A stretch of 64,000 nt of DNA from Ferrimonas futtsuensis DSM 18154 (GCF_000422645.1 NZ_AUGL01000002.1:124001-188000), one strand, 5' to 3'. Positions 27,550-37,166 are shown, numbered from the stretch's first letter. Notes: generated from the letters alone by a model not told the origin. A program made the numbers and translations.

Positions 27550-27590
27550 ACAATCAAAAACGGCTACCTTGGGTAGCCGTTTTTGATTGT
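27550..27590. terminator. Bidirectional terminator between convergent genes
   Basis: A perfect 19-bp inverted repeat (27550-27568 with 27572-27590, loop TTG) whose arms contain AAAAA and TTTTT. It can therefore end both the LysR gene (plus) and the UPF0149 gene (minus). Confidence 0.93.
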
Positions 27591-27604
27591 TGTCCTGGGT
27601 GTCG

Positions 27605-28246
27605 TCAGTGGCTTCCCAGTTCAGGGTTGACCATGGCATTGACCGGATTGTTCTCCTCGTCCAGCTCCATCTGACTCCAGCCGTGCATATACGCCATCGC
27701 CTCCTCGATGGTGGCGATCAACTGCTCTGGCACCGGGTCTGCGCCTTCCCGCCAGGCCAGGGCATGCTCCTCGTCACTGCCCAGGGTGGCCAGGTAGCCC
27801 ATAAACTGGCAGCAGGATTCCACCTCTTCGAGCTGTTCGGGTGTGCAGATCTCCTGCCACTTCTCCTTGAGCACCGCGAAGCCGGTGAGGAAGCCGGCGC
27901 ACCAGTGGCGCAGATCCATGGGAACCTGCCTCTGCTGCAGGTCATCCAGCAGCGGACGGCACTTGGGCGAGAGCACCTCGCCTTTTTCCACCACCTCGGT
28001 GTGCAGCTGGTTGTAGAGGGCAAACAGTTGCTCCATTACCTTATTTTCGAAAGGCCACAGCTCCTGTTCCGGCTTGGTGTTGGCGATGTGGGCGCTCCAG
28101 ACTCCGGGGTCGATGGTCTTGGGGAAGCAGTGCAGGTGAGCCAGGTAGCCGCGGCTCTGCATCAGGGTCATGCCACCGTACTGGGCAGCGTCATCCAGGG
28201 TTTTCGCCAGTTGCTTCTCGTCGGATTTGGTCAGTTTTTCATTCAT
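27605..28246 (-). CDS. UPF0149 (YecA/YgfB-like) family protein
   Basis: 213 residues of the UPF0149 family. All-helical, acidic, with the conserved W-C-x-G-F-x-x-G-F motif (HWCAGFLTGFAV, about residue 115). No SEC-C zinc tail is present. Function is poorly defined; relatives in other bacteria affect regulation and protein handling. The start ATG 28246 has only a weak ribosome site. Confidence 0.8.
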   Translation of the reverse strand: MNEKLTKSDEKQLAKTLDDAAQYGGMTLMQSRGYLAHLHCFPKTIDPGVWSAHIANTKPEQELWPFENKVMEQLFALYNQLHTEVVEKGEVLSPKCRPLLDDLQQRQVPMDLRHWCAGFLTGFAVLKEKWQEICTPEQLEEVESCCQFMGYLATLGSDEEHALAWREGADPVPEQLIATIEEAMAYMHGWSQMELDEENNPVNAMVNPELGSH

Positions 28247-28370
28247 TTGCGTTCGAGCCCGGTGGGTAACTGTCTCAGGAAGAGGGCTGATAATGCCAGT
28301 TGTTCACTGCCATTTTAATGCTCTGGCGCAAGGTTGGGGAAAATTAGTTCGTTTTTTCGCTGGAAAATCA

Positions 28371-28388
28371 GGGGGGCGATCGCCCCCC
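28371..28388 (-). terminator. GC palindrome downstream of the tungstate-binding gene
   Basis: A perfect 18-base palindrome, GGGGGGCGATCGCCCCCC, 22 bases after the stop at 28410. On the minus strand it is followed by TGATTTTCC, a modest T tract. It probably acts as a terminator. Because it is fully self-complementary with no loop bases, the RNA hairpin must open at its centre. Confidence 0.6.
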
Positions 28389-28409
28389 AAACTGGTCAGC
28401 AGGGTGAGA

Positions 28410-29252
28410 TCAGCGGTGGGCCGGGCTGTCATTGATGCCGGTATACATGGCATCGCCAAATTGCGCTTTGCCATAGTTGCTGAGGATCTGTTGGCCGGTT
28501 TGTGAGCCAACGAACTCAATGAATTGACGGGCAATCTCCAGGGCCTCAGTGTTCCCCTCTACGCCCCTCAGGGCATGGTAGGTGTTGACCAGGATGGGGT
28601 CGCCGGAGAACAGCACCTTAAGCTCACCCAGGTTGGCTTTCTCCGCCACCCAGGTGGAGCTGTCGGTCATGAAATAGCCCTGCTGTTCGTTGGCCTGACG
28701 CAGTGTTGCCCGCATAAACTCATGGGTGACCCGGTACCACTGGCCTTGAGGTTGCTTCTCTGCCAGGCCCCAGATCATCATCTCCTTCTTGTGGGTGCCG
28801 GAGTTATCGCCACGAGAGAGGAACAGGGCGTGGCTGTCTGCCACTTTGCGGTAGGCCTCTTTGATGGAGCCGGCGTCCTTGACTCTGGCGGGATCTGTCT
28901 TGGGGCCCACCAGGTAGAACTCATTGCTGCCGATGAGCTTTCTCTGGGTCGCCCAGCCCTGGTCTACCGCTCTCTTCTCTGCCGCGGGGGCGTGAACCAT
29001 CGCCATGTCGACTTTTCCCTGCTTGAGCAGGGAGAGTGACTTGCCGGACCCTGCCTTGACCCAACACAGGCGACTGTCATGAGTGGCATTGAATTCACTG
29101 GCCAGCGCCTTTAGTAGGCCCAGCTCTCCCGGACTGCCGGTGGCCAATCGAAAATTGACCTTGCCGGTTCCGTAGCTGGCCTTGCACTCGGTGGCCTGGG
29201 CGGGGAGGGCGGCCAGGCAAACCAGGCCCAGGGTGATTGCGCTTTTGATCAT
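28410..29252 (-). CDS. Tungstate-type ABC substrate-binding protein (TupA-like), orphan
   Basis: 280 residues with a signal peptide ending at LPAQA. Family marks include VDMAMVHAPAAEKRAV, LVGPKTDPA and FLSRGDNSGTHKKE, all typical of TupA. The N-terminal oxyanion loop reads RLATGSPGELGLL instead of the usual Thr/Ser-rich TTTST-type loop, so specificity could differ. No permease or ATPase gene lies beside it: UPF0149 is downstream and YbaK divergent upstream. AGGAG precedes the start. Confidence 0.82.
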   Translation of the reverse strand: MIKSAITLGLVCLAALPAQATECKASYGTGKVNFRLATGSPGELGLLKALASEFNATHDSRLCWVKAGSGKSLSLLKQGKVDMAMVHAPAAEKRAVDQGWATQRKLIGSNEFYLVGPKTDPARVKDAGSIKEAYRKVADSHALFLSRGDNSGTHKKEMMIWGLAEKQPQGQWYRVTHEFMRATLRQANEQQGYFMTDSSTWVAEKANLGELKVLFSGDPILVNTYHALRGVEGNTEALEIARQFIEFVGSQTGQQILSNYGKAQFGDAMYTGINDSPAHR

Positions 29253-29828
29253 GAGAACTCCTATGATGGGACACTGCTGGTTGTGGCCCGGCAGTGCCGA
29301 TACAGATACTGGAGACAGGGTTGATCTGCTTCACCTTTTTGGCAATTGGTCTCTTCTGCTCTCCGGAGCTGGGTCAACACAAAATCCACCAATGGGAGTG
29401 GAATAACCAAAAGTGACAACGGGGTAGGGACAATTTGGCCGTGTCGGGGAGTGGGGGTTGAATGTCGGGAAGAGTGGCCAGCCAAACCGGTTTGCACCGG
29501 CTCAGCCAGCCGGAGCGACTGGGCAGCATCGAAAAAAGGGGGGCCGGACGGATTCGCCAGCAAATAGGTGTCTCGGCCCCGAAAAAACTGATGGCGCCAG
29601 TCTGGCCATACGGCAAAATTCTTCAATTCGATTGCGGGCGAATTGTGATCGGTGTCTTGGTGTAAATCATTGGAAAAATTCAAATTACTTCTAATGACAC
29701 CCTGGCAGGACAAAATGTCTCTACTGGAGCTGCGGGTGTTTGCCCTGAGCAGTGGGGAGCAGAAGATCACAGTGGCCATTTTTCTCTTGTGGCATACTGC
29801 TTGGCTTGACCCAAATTCTGGAGATTCC
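29253..29828. other. Intergenic region between the tungstate-binding gene and ybaK
   Basis: About 575 bases holding two divergent promoter regions. A 200-codon minus-strand frame (29261-29863) has no family features, overlaps the ybaK start and is probably not a gene. I see no convincing operator or RNA structure. Confidence 0.5.
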
Positions 29829-30320
29829 ATGACCCCTGCCGTTAACGCCGCCAAGAAGGCCAAGGTGCCTTTTCAGCTCCATCAGTATCAGCACGACCCC
29901 AATGCCCCCTCCTACGGACTGGAGGCTGCCGAAGCCCTGGGGCAGGATCCGGCTCGGGTGTTCAAGACCCTGCTGGCTGCAGACGATGCAGGCAAGCTGT
30001 ATGTGGCAGTGGTACCGGTGACGGGTCAGTTGGACCTCAAGGCTCTGGCGAAGGCGGTAAAGGCCAAGCGCCTGGCGATGGCGGACCCCAAGGCCGCCGA
30101 GAAGGCCACTGGCTATGTGGTGGGTGGCATCAGCCCTCTGGGTCAGAAGAAGCGTCTGGCGCTGGTGCTGGACGCTTCAGCTCAGGCCTTTGACACCATC
30201 TGTGTCTCTGGTGGCCGCCGTGGCCTGGAGATTGAGCTGGCCCCGAGGGATCTGCTCAAGCTCACCGGGGGCGTCTTTGCCGTGGTTGGCTACTCCAAGG
30301 GGGACTCGACCACCACATAG
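29829..30320 (+). CDS. ybaK: Cys-tRNA(Pro)/Cys-tRNA(Cys) deacylase, YbaK/EbsC type
   Basis: 163 residues. Hydrolyses mischarged Cys-tRNA(Pro). The family pattern is clear: MTPAVNAAKKAKVPFQLHQY at the N-terminus, VFKTLLA with the conserved Lys, and YVVGGISPLGQKKRLALVLD in the second half. ATG 29829 follows GGAG with six-base spacing. Its last 31 bases overlap the end of the convergent His-rich gene. Confidence 0.93.
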   Translation: MTPAVNAAKKAKVPFQLHQYQHDPNAPSYGLEAAEALGQDPARVFKTLLAADDAGKLYVAVVPVTGQLDLKALAKAVKAKRLAMADPKAAEKATGYVVGGISPLGQKKRLALVLDASAQAFDTICVSGGRRGLEIELAPRDLLKLTGGVFAVVGYSKGDSTTT

Positions 30321-30760
30321 CTTTGGCCACCGGCCAGGGGGACAAACCAGTGCTCTCCCAGGTTGTGGTAGCTGATGCCATCGACCACTACACTGTGGCT
30401 TCCTGAGGGGAGTTGACCGAGACGCTGGCCCAGGGTGTAACCGCTTCCGGCATCGCCGGCCTGGATGACGCTGTAGTGCCCGGCGGGGGGGGATTCCACG
30501 TAGAGGTAATGATCCCCGTGTTTACGGTAGTAGGCATCGTCGACAATGGCGTAGGTGACGCCTGAGTACACCGCGAAGGTGGCGATCCGGGTCAACTCCT
30601 TGTGGTGATAGGCGTAATGGTTGTGATGAGGCTTGTGGTGGGCACCGGGCTTAACCACGATCACCTTGGCTTTGTGCTGCGGACCATGGTGAGGTTTGGC
30701 CTGGACTTGTGGGGCTGCGAGCAGCGGCAGAATGAGGGCGGTGATCATCATGGGGCGCAT
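30290..30760 (-). CDS. His-rich periplasmic protein, DUF6515-like
   Basis: 156 residues with a signal peptide ending at PQVQA. Residues about 22-55 form a His/Lys-rich stretch (HHGPQHK, HHKPHHNHYAYHHK) that could bind metal. The rest is a small beta-rich domain with Y-x-Y and G-x-x-Y repeats, resembling families of cell-envelope proteins with no assigned role. GGAG precedes ATG 30760. It overlaps the end of ybaK by 31 bases tail to tail. Confidence 0.7.
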   Translation of the reverse strand: MRPMMITALILPLLAAPQVQAKPHHGPQHKAKVIVVKPGAHHKPHHNHYAYHHKELTRIATFAVYSGVTYAIVDDAYYRKHGDHYLYVESPPAGHYSVIQAGDAGSGYTLGQRLGQLPSGSHSVVVDGISYHNLGEHWFVPLAGGQSYVVVESPLE

Positions 30761-30873
30761 GGTCTTGCTCCGTTGGGAAGGTCTGTTTCCCCCATGTTAG
30801 CCGCTGCAATGTAAAGGCGTGGCAGCCTGGGTAAAACTGGATAAAGAGTGAGCTGACAAAAGCGCCTCCCATT

Positions 30874-30901
30874 AAAAAGGCCACCGCGAGGTGGCCTTTT
30901 T
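30874..30901 (-). terminator. Terminator of the D-lactate dehydrogenase gene
   Basis: Perfect 12-bp stem AAAAAGGCCACC / GGTGGCCTTTTT with loop GCGA. The arms' A and T runs let it work in both directions. It lies 18 bases after the dehydrogenase stop. Confidence 0.92.
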
Positions 30902-30918
30902 CAGTTCAAGAGACAGTC

Positions 30919-33765
30919 TTAGCGCTTAGGCTTGGACGCGCGGTCCAGCAGGCTCAGAATGTTCTTGTAAGGGATGCCGGAGTGAGTGGTCAGGCCAATC
31001 TCACAGGTGGCGGATACGGAGTAACCGCTGGTGCAACCCTTGTCCTTGGTTTCTGCTTTCAGGTGACGCAGACCGTGCTCGTTCAGCTCTGGGAAGTTCA
31101 TGCCACGGTTACCGGCCATACCACAGCAGCCAACCTTGTCGCGGTCAGGAACCACCACGTCAGAGGCACATAGCTTGGCCAGGCCAACCAGGTCATCAAC
31201 GATGCCCATCTTACGGCAGGTACAGGTTGGGTGAACCGCGATCTTCTCTTCGATCTTGTTGATGTCCAGACGGTCAACCATGTACTGCATGGCGAACTCT
31301 TCTGGACCCAACATGTTCAGGCGCTTGTCACAGGAACGACGCATACGCTCCAGACAGGCGGTGGTTTCTACCAGGATGGGGTGCTCACCGTTGTTGGACA
31401 CTTCCAGCAGCCACTTGGACAGCTCATCGGACTTGCGGTCCGCCTGCTCGTTGTGACCGTAGGACTCCCAGGACTGACCACAGCACAGACCCTGAGGCTT
31501 TTCGCCACACAGCATCTCGATGTTGCACTTCTCGAACAGAGCCTTGATGGTCTCAGGAACGGAGCGCTGGTCAGGGTTGTTGGGGGCGGTACCCAGCATA
31601 CGGTTCAGACAGGCTGGGAAGTAAACGGCCTTGATGTCACCGGCAGTCTTCATCTCAGGCAGGGCTTTACCGCGCTTAGGCATACCGGAGGTCCACAGAG
31701 GGATAGGCATGCCAGGCATCACCTTACGGGCAATCTTGGTGATGCCACCCATACCGCCTTCGCCGATGACGGCACGGGCGATGTCGGTTGCACCCAGGGC
31801 GAAGCGAGCTACGCCTTCCAGGTTGTCGTACTGGTTAGCCGTGAAGTTGGCTACCTTCTTGTCGGTACCGGTGGCGTACTTGGCCCGTTGAACCTTGATG
31901 AACTTACCGGTGTCGATGCCCATGGGACAGCCCAGCTTACACAGGCCGTCTGCGGCACAGGTGTCCATGGCGAAGTACTTGTAGTTCGCCTGCAGGTCAG
32001 CCAGAACCTCGGGCTCTTTGCCTGTGGTCTCTAGGGTCTTCATCACACGGGCTACCGCGGTACGCTGACGAGGAGACAGGGTCAGGCTGTGGGCCACGCA
32101 GTGCTGCTCACAGAAACCACACTCGATACACTTGTCGATGATGTCGTGTACCTGAGGCAGAGGCTTAAAGCCCTTGGAGTGACAGTGTGGGTCGTCGTTG
32201 ATGATCACGCCTGGGTTCAGGATGCCGGCAGGGTCCAGAGCGTTCTTGGTGCGCTTCATCAGGTCGTAGATGCGGGTGCCCCACTCTTTCTCTACGAAGG
32301 CCGCCATACCGAAGCCGGTACCGTGCTCAGCTTTCAGAGAGCCGTCGTACTTGGTGGCAACCAGCTCTACTACCGCTTCCATGAAGTTGTCGAAGCGGTC
32401 TACTTCAGCCTGGGTGCTGAAATCCTGAGAGAAGATTACGTGGTAGTTACCTTCCAGGGCGTGACCGTAGATCACCGCGTCGTTATAGCCGTGCTCGAAG
32501 GAGAGGTTCTGCAGGTCGATGGTGGCCTGAGGCAATACTTCGATTGGGAAGGCGATGTCTTCAATGATGCAGGAGGTGCCGGCGGGACGCATGGAACCAG
32601 CCAGAGGGAATACCGCCTTACGGATCGCCCACATGTTGGCAATTTCAGAGCCATTCTGGGTGAACTCAACAGGACGGTACAGACCGTGCTTCTCCATGAT
32701 GGCGTTCATCTTGGCAGTGTTGCGGTCGATCTCTTCCTGGCTCATGCCGAAGGTTTCGAACAGTACCGCGGTCACGTCCTTATGGATGTCGCCCAGGAAA
32801 TCTGGAGTCTGGTACTTGGACGCAGCCACCGCCTTCAGAGCGAAGTTGTCCAGCAGCTCGGCGGCGTTGGTCTCGTCGAAGGCGTCTTTACGCAGTTCAA
32901 CGATCGCTTCACAGGCGCCGCGCAGTGAGTCGAAGTACACCATGGCGGACGCGGAGTGAGTCGCCTTGGGCACGCTCTTCATGGTCATCTCGGACAGGAA
33001 GCCCAGAGTACCTTCAGAGCCCACCATCAGGTGCAGGATGATGTCGAACGGGTCGGAGAAGTCCACGAAGGAGTTCATGCCGTAACCGGTTACGTTCTTA
33101 ATGGAGTACTTACGATTGATGCGGTCAACCACTTCCTGGTCAGCCATGATCTCATCGCGGATCGCTTCGATGCCCTTGATCACTTCAGGGTACTTGGCGG
33201 TGAACTCTTTGCGGCTGGCGTCGCTGGCGGTGTCCAGGACGAAACCATCGGCCATGACGATGCGGGCGGACTCAATCAGCTGGTAGGAGTTGGCGTGGGT
33301 ACCGCAGTTCATGCCGGAGGCGTTGTTGGACACAATACCGGCAACCATGGCAGACGCGATGGTGGCGGGATCGGGACCGAACTTCCAGCCCAGCGGGTTC
33401 AGTATCTGGTTGACCTTGGAACCGATAACACCGGCCTGCAGGCGGATACGCTCACCGCCATCCAGAACTTCGTACTTGTCCCAGTCACCACCGGCTACCA
33501 TCAGAATGGAGTCGGAGATCGCCTGACCACACAGGGCGGTACCGGCGGCACGGAAGGTAACAGGAGTCTTGTTGGCATGACACTCTGCCAGTGAAGCGGA
33601 GACTTCAGCTTCGGTCTTGGGGTGGACCACGATCTGTGGACGCTTCTGGTAGAAAGAGGCGTCGGTACCCCAAGCAACTCGGCGGAGGTTGTCGGTATGG
33701 ACGCGATTAGCATCAAGAATCTGGCTAAGCTTGTTAGCCACTTCACTATAGTTAGCAGTTAGCAC
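30919..33765 (-). CDS. dld: FAD/Fe-S D-lactate dehydrogenase (Dld-II type)
   Basis: 948 residues. Oxidises D-lactate to pyruvate at the membrane and passes electrons to quinone. Residues about 30-260 are an FAD-binding type 4 domain (FRAAGTALCGQA, GWKFGPDPATIASAMVAGIVSNNASG), then an FAD-oxidase C-terminal domain to about 540. Two 4Fe-4S motifs follow (CIECGFCEQHC and CAADGLCKLGCPMG). The last 250 residues hold CCG-type cysteine domains (CCGQSW, CCGMAGNRG). This layout matches the Shewanella Dld-II enzyme. Start GTG 33765 has AAGGG about 9 bases upstream. It pairs with the lactate permease about 1 kb upstream on the same strand; its codons look strongly biased. Confidence 0.93.
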   Translation of the reverse strand: MLTANYSEVANKLSQILDANRVHTDNLRRVAWGTDASFYQKRPQIVVHPKTEAEVSASLAECHANKTPVTFRAAGTALCGQAISDSILMVAGGDWDKYEVLDGGERIRLQAGVIGSKVNQILNPLGWKFGPDPATIASAMVAGIVSNNASGMNCGTHANSYQLIESARIVMADGFVLDTASDASRKEFTAKYPEVIKGIEAIRDEIMADQEVVDRINRKYSIKNVTGYGMNSFVDFSDPFDIILHLMVGSEGTLGFLSEMTMKSVPKATHSASAMVYFDSLRGACEAIVELRKDAFDETNAAELLDNFALKAVAASKYQTPDFLGDIHKDVTAVLFETFGMSQEEIDRNTAKMNAIMEKHGLYRPVEFTQNGSEIANMWAIRKAVFPLAGSMRPAGTSCIIEDIAFPIEVLPQATIDLQNLSFEHGYNDAVIYGHALEGNYHVIFSQDFSTQAEVDRFDNFMEAVVELVATKYDGSLKAEHGTGFGMAAFVEKEWGTRIYDLMKRTKNALDPAGILNPGVIINDDPHCHSKGFKPLPQVHDIIDKCIECGFCEQHCVAHSLTLSPRQRTAVARVMKTLETTGKEPEVLADLQANYKYFAMDTCAADGLCKLGCPMGIDTGKFIKVQRAKYATGTDKKVANFTANQYDNLEGVARFALGATDIARAVIGEGGMGGITKIARKVMPGMPIPLWTSGMPKRGKALPEMKTAGDIKAVYFPACLNRMLGTAPNNPDQRSVPETIKALFEKCNIEMLCGEKPQGLCCGQSWESYGHNEQADRKSDELSKWLLEVSNNGEHPILVETTACLERMRRSCDKRLNMLGPEEFAMQYMVDRLDINKIEEKIAVHPTCTCRKMGIVDDLVGLAKLCASDVVVPDRDKVGCCGMAGNRGMNFPELNEHGLRHLKAETKDKGCTSGYSVSATCEIGLTTHSGIPYKNILSLLDRASKPKR

Positions 33766-34797
33766 TTTTATATACCCTTATATTTTGTACCAAGGGAGTG
33801 AAATATTTGAACAAATATTCATTATCCTTGGTAAAAGCCGCACCTGGATCACATTCATTCAGTATAAATATTATGCCATAAGCGAATTCAGGGTCTTTGG
33901 GCGGATGACTGAATATAGAGTCAAAATTGACCAAGATTTTTGTGCATTTGAACAAATTAAGTGAAGAAAGATCACTAATGAACGGTGGAGGCCAAAGCGC
34001 GTTCACCTGATCGGATGAGTGGAAAGGTGGTGTAGATGGCTGCCCTTCAGGGGGCGTAATTTTGTGTGTGGCCACTTAGTTGGGGTCGTCATGATATTCA
34101 GCTTTTGCCGAATGCTGAGGGAGCTCGGTTTTGCAATGAGCAGGCTGACTCAAGTAACTCAGTAAGGTGATCTTTGTGGCGCTGGATCTGCGCCACCAGT
34201 TCGGCTTCACTTACGACCATTCTGGCAATTGAACCCCTAAGTAACCAAGGCCAAACGGCTGTTTTAGCGTGATTTTTGGCAGTCACCGAAGCCCTGGGCA
34301 TTCCTCAAAATGGCGTTTGCTGCTCGAGGCATGGAAGTGGCTTTTACCCTTGGCGGCCAGGGCATCGGCGAACGACTGAAGAGAGGCGTCCCCATGGCCA
34401 GATTTACCCTTGTTGTGTTTTCGGTTAAGCCGACTGGTGTGTTCTTGACCCGAGGATTCAATCTTAGGGTTTGAGCGCCGCACTCGAAACGCGAATGCCA
34501 CTCATGAAGCTTACTCGGCCTGTCGGGAGCTGGCGTCATTGAGCTTTGCTGACTTGTCAATATGCACAACTCTGTTTTGGGGTGCCTCGAGCGGCAGTCG
34601 GCGCTGAAGGGGAGAAGCGCTTTAGTCGGAAGTGAGTAATGCGGGATGCTGAATATGAGGTTAAATTAGGCGCATTAAATATTTGGCTAGTCAGATTAAC
34701 TAGGGTGAACTTTAACCGGGTCAGGCAGGTTAAGTGTGATTGAAATTAAAAAAGCCGGACCAAAGGGCCCGGCTTTTTTTAAGTCTTGCTGGAGGTG
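33766..34797. other. Long intergenic region between dld and the lactate permease
   Basis: About 1 kb with no confident gene. The left 300 bases are AT-rich and should carry the dld promoter. Between 34098 and 34570 the minus strand has three short overlapping frames (67, 72 and 101 codons), none recognised. They may be chance or the remains of a gene. A 7-bp hairpin, GTGGCGC / GCGCCAC, sits near 34176-34196. The right edge has the permease terminator. Confidence 0.5.
34748..34780 (-). terminator. Terminator of the lactate permease gene
   Basis: AAAAAAGCCGG / CCGGCTTTTTT stem around ACCAAAGGGC, 18 bases after the permease stop. The A and T runs make it usable in both directions. Confidence 0.9.
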
Positions 34798-36477
34798 TTA
34801 GTAGCCACCCCAGAAGAAGGCGATGGTACCGGCAACCATGGCGTAGGCCAGGGCAACAGGCATGGTCTTACGAATAATCTCAGACTCACGGCCCGCCATA
34901 CCTACTACGGTAGCAGCAGCAACAACGTTCATTACACACATCATGTTACCGGCGTTAGCACCAATACCCTGCAGGGCCAGTACCAGGGCGTGGTTCATGC
35001 CCAGGTTGTCGGCTACGGAGTACTGCAGGCCGGAGAACATCATGTTGGAGAAGGTCGCGGAGCCGGACAGGAAGGCACCGAAGATACCTACTACCGGAGC
35101 AGTCCACTCCCACACGGCGCCCATGGAGTTAGCCAGCATGTCAGCCAGTGCCTTAGGCATGGACATCAGGCCAGCGTCGTTGGCGCCAGAGTTCAGGAAG
35201 ATCTTCACCATAGGTACGGAAGCACCCAGGGAGATGATGGTAGGGATCATGGACTTGCAAGAGTCAGTGAACGCACCAGAGAAGGCCTTTGGCTTCATCT
35301 TGAAGATGAAGAAGCCCAGGATACACACGGCCACGAAGAACGCGCCAGGAGCGTACAGAGTCTTGAAGCCGGAACCCAGCTCAGTACCCAGCAGGTTGGG
35401 GAAGCTCAGGTTGAAGCTCAGCAGGAAGCTCTTCAGAGGAGCCACTACGCGAGACAGAACCAGCAGGCCGGCCATTACCAGGTAAGGGGTCCAGGCAGCC
35501 AGCTGAGAGAACTGAGGCTTGGCAGCAGCGGCACCAGCAGACTGAGGCTGACCAGCGGTAGCGGAGGAAGCTTTGCCGTCGTTCTCGGCGAAGTCATTCC
35601 AAGGCTGAGCGGGCAGCAGGAAGCCTTTCTTGGCAGCAGGAATCACGATGGCCATACCAACCAGGGCGCCAATTACAGATGGGAACTCTGGACCGGCGAA
35701 GAAGTTGATCAGCCAGGCTGGGATGGTGAACGCCAGACCGGCGAACAGAGCGAACTTCCAGATCTGCAGACCTTCGGCGAAGGACTTCTTACGGCCGAAG
35801 AAGCCAGTCAGCACTGCAACCATGGTCAGGGGTACCAGAGTACCGGTGAACAGGTCGATGGTGATCATGTGCTTGGCAATCAGCTGAGCGTAGTCGGCGA
35901 AGCCAGCAGTGGCACCCAGGGCAGCAATCTGCTCGGCAGCCATGGAAACGCCACCAGCGTCCAGACCCTTGTCCATACCGAAGAGTACGGGCAGGCCGAT
36001 GGCGCCGAAGGATACGGAGGTGGAGTCAGCAATCAGTGCCACACAGGCCGCAGCCAGAGGCGGAATGCCCAGCAGAACCAGCAGAGGAGCGCCGATAGCA
36101 GCAGGGGTACCGAAACCGGCGGAACCTTCGATGAAGGAACCGAACAGCCAGCAGATGATGATGACCTGAACACGGGCGTCAGCACTAATGTTAGTGAAGC
36201 CCGCACGGATGGTATCCATGGCACCGGAAGCGGCCAGCGTCTTCAGCAGGAAAATCGCGCCGAAGATGATGGTCAGAGGGGTAATGGCGTCCAACATACC
36301 CTGGACGACGGATGCGCTGAGAATTGCGGTATCCATCTGCCAGATGAAGGCAGCCGCCAAACCGGTTAATACTGCGGAGATTGGCATTGCCTTGGAAGCA
36401 GGCAAGCGCAAGAGCACCAAGAATACGAGTACCGAAATAATCGGTGTGAGCGTTGCGATGGTCTGTATGAGATTCAC
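34798..36477 (-). CDS. Lactate permease (LctP/LldP family)
   Basis: 559 residues with about 13 membrane helices. Family marks include [19 protein letters not shown], the best conserved stretch of LctP permeases, and [15 protein letters not shown] near residue 440. Takes up lactate with protons at the inner membrane. Start GTG 36477 has AAGGG with 8-base spacing. Together with dld downstream it makes a lactate-use unit, but they have separate terminators. The leader region carries CRP-like and FNR-like boxes. Confidence 0.95.
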   Translation of the reverse strand: MNLIQTIATLTPIISVLVFLVLLRLPASKAMPISAVLTGLAAAFIWQMDTAILSASVVQGMLDAITPLTIIFGAIFLLKTLAASGAMDTIRAGFTNISADARVQVIIICWLFGSFIEGSAGFGTPAAIGAPLLVLLGIPPLAAACVALIADSTSVSFGAIGLPVLFGMDKGLDAGGVSMAAEQIAALGATAGFADYAQLIAKHMITIDLFTGTLVPLTMVAVLTGFFGRKKSFAEGLQIWKFALFAGLAFTIPAWLINFFAGPEFPSVIGALVGMAIVIPAAKKGFLLPAQPWNDFAENDGKASSATAGQPQSAGAAAAKPQFSQLAAWTPYLVMAGLLVLSRVVAPLKSFLLSFNLSFPNLLGTELGSGFKTLYAPGAFFVAVCILGFFIFKMKPKAFSGAFTDSCKSMIPTIISLGASVPMVKIFLNSGANDAGLMSMPKALADMLANSMGAVWEWTAPVVGIFGAFLSGSATFSNMMFSGLQYSVADNLGMNHALVLALQGIGANAGNMMCVMNVVAAATVVGMAGRESEIIRKTMPVALAYAMVAGTIAFFWGGY

Positions 36478-36606
36478 GCCGTTTTCCCTTCTATTGAGGA
36501 ATGATTACTTTGTTTCAGTTTCACTATAGTCAACCAAATTTGAATCATGCTTGGTTGAACGATAGTAATTGGTAGCGTATTCAATAGCGGAAAGCACCTC
36601 AGAAAA

Positions 36607-36620
36607 TTGATCCAGGTCAA
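36607..36620. promoter_or_regulatory. FNR-type box upstream of the lactate permease
   Basis: TTGATCCAGGTCAA matches the TTGAT-N4-ATCAA consensus at nine of ten positions. About 130 bases upstream of the permease start. It would link permease expression to oxygen; binding is inferred. Confidence 0.5.
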
Positions 36621-36718
36621 TGTCGATGAACTTCACATTTTAGTAGCAATCGGGAATGAGTTTCTCGTCCCAAACGGTCTGAAACTGTGATCTTGGCATG
36701 TTGCGCGGGATTTTTGAC

Positions 36719-36734
36719 TGTGATCTCCATCACA
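36719..36734. promoter_or_regulatory. CRP-type site upstream of the lactate permease
   Basis: TGTGATCTCCATCACA is an exact TGTGA-N6-TCACA match. It lies 242 bases upstream of the permease start codon in an AT-rich divergent region, so it could act on either side. Confidence 0.7.
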
Positions 36735-37086
36735 ATAAAAAAGCTGTTTTTATAACCATTTTTTCACAATCGCAAAAAGTCCAATAAAAACATATGGATA
36801 GCCCGGTCTGGCGTTAGGGTGGTGTTGCAAGCTTAGAGTCACTAAAGGGGCGCGATGGGTGTTTTTGGAATATATAAATGAACATTAATCATAAAAGTGA
36901 ATAAGGCGACTCAGTTAGTGGCAAATTCGATTTCAGCGAAAATTTGCCAAGAGAGGAAAATATTCGGCAGTGGCGGCTTAATAATGTAGGAAAATAACTA
37001 GATAAATTGGGTTATTGCCAAATTTCAGCTCAATTGCTGAATTATAATTACAAAACCTCGTCATGTTTAGTTTTTGCACAATCCAC

Positions 37087-37102
37087 CTTGAGCCAGATCA
37101 CA
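37087..37102. promoter_or_regulatory. CRP-like site upstream of the antiporter-like gene
   Basis: CTTGAGCCAGATCACA matches 12 of 16 positions of the symmetric CRP consensus, with one arm intact (ATCACA). It lies 65 bases before the chosen start. Confidence 0.35.
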
Positions 37103-37166
37103 AAGTGCCCATGGTGGTCCATACTAAGCTTTGGTAAATCAAGCTCCTACGGATTTGAGGTGGATT

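Larger units (their letters stand above)
36478..37166. other. Divergent regulatory region between lactate permease and antiporter-like gene
   Basis: About 690 AT-rich bases without a gene. Contains a perfect CRP-type site (36719-36734), an FNR-type box (36607-36620) and a weaker CRP-like site close to the antiporter start (37087-37102). The long permease leader (240 bases from the CRP site to the start codon) is notable. Confidence 0.6.

Noticed and set aside
29261-29863. 200-codon minus-strand frame upstream of ybaK
   Set aside because: No ribosome site, no family features, and it overlaps the ybaK start. Kept only as part of the intergenic note.
34786-36369. 527-codon plus-strand frame opposite the lactate permease
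   Set aside because: Gly/Gln/His-rich shadow produced by the biased codons of the permease.
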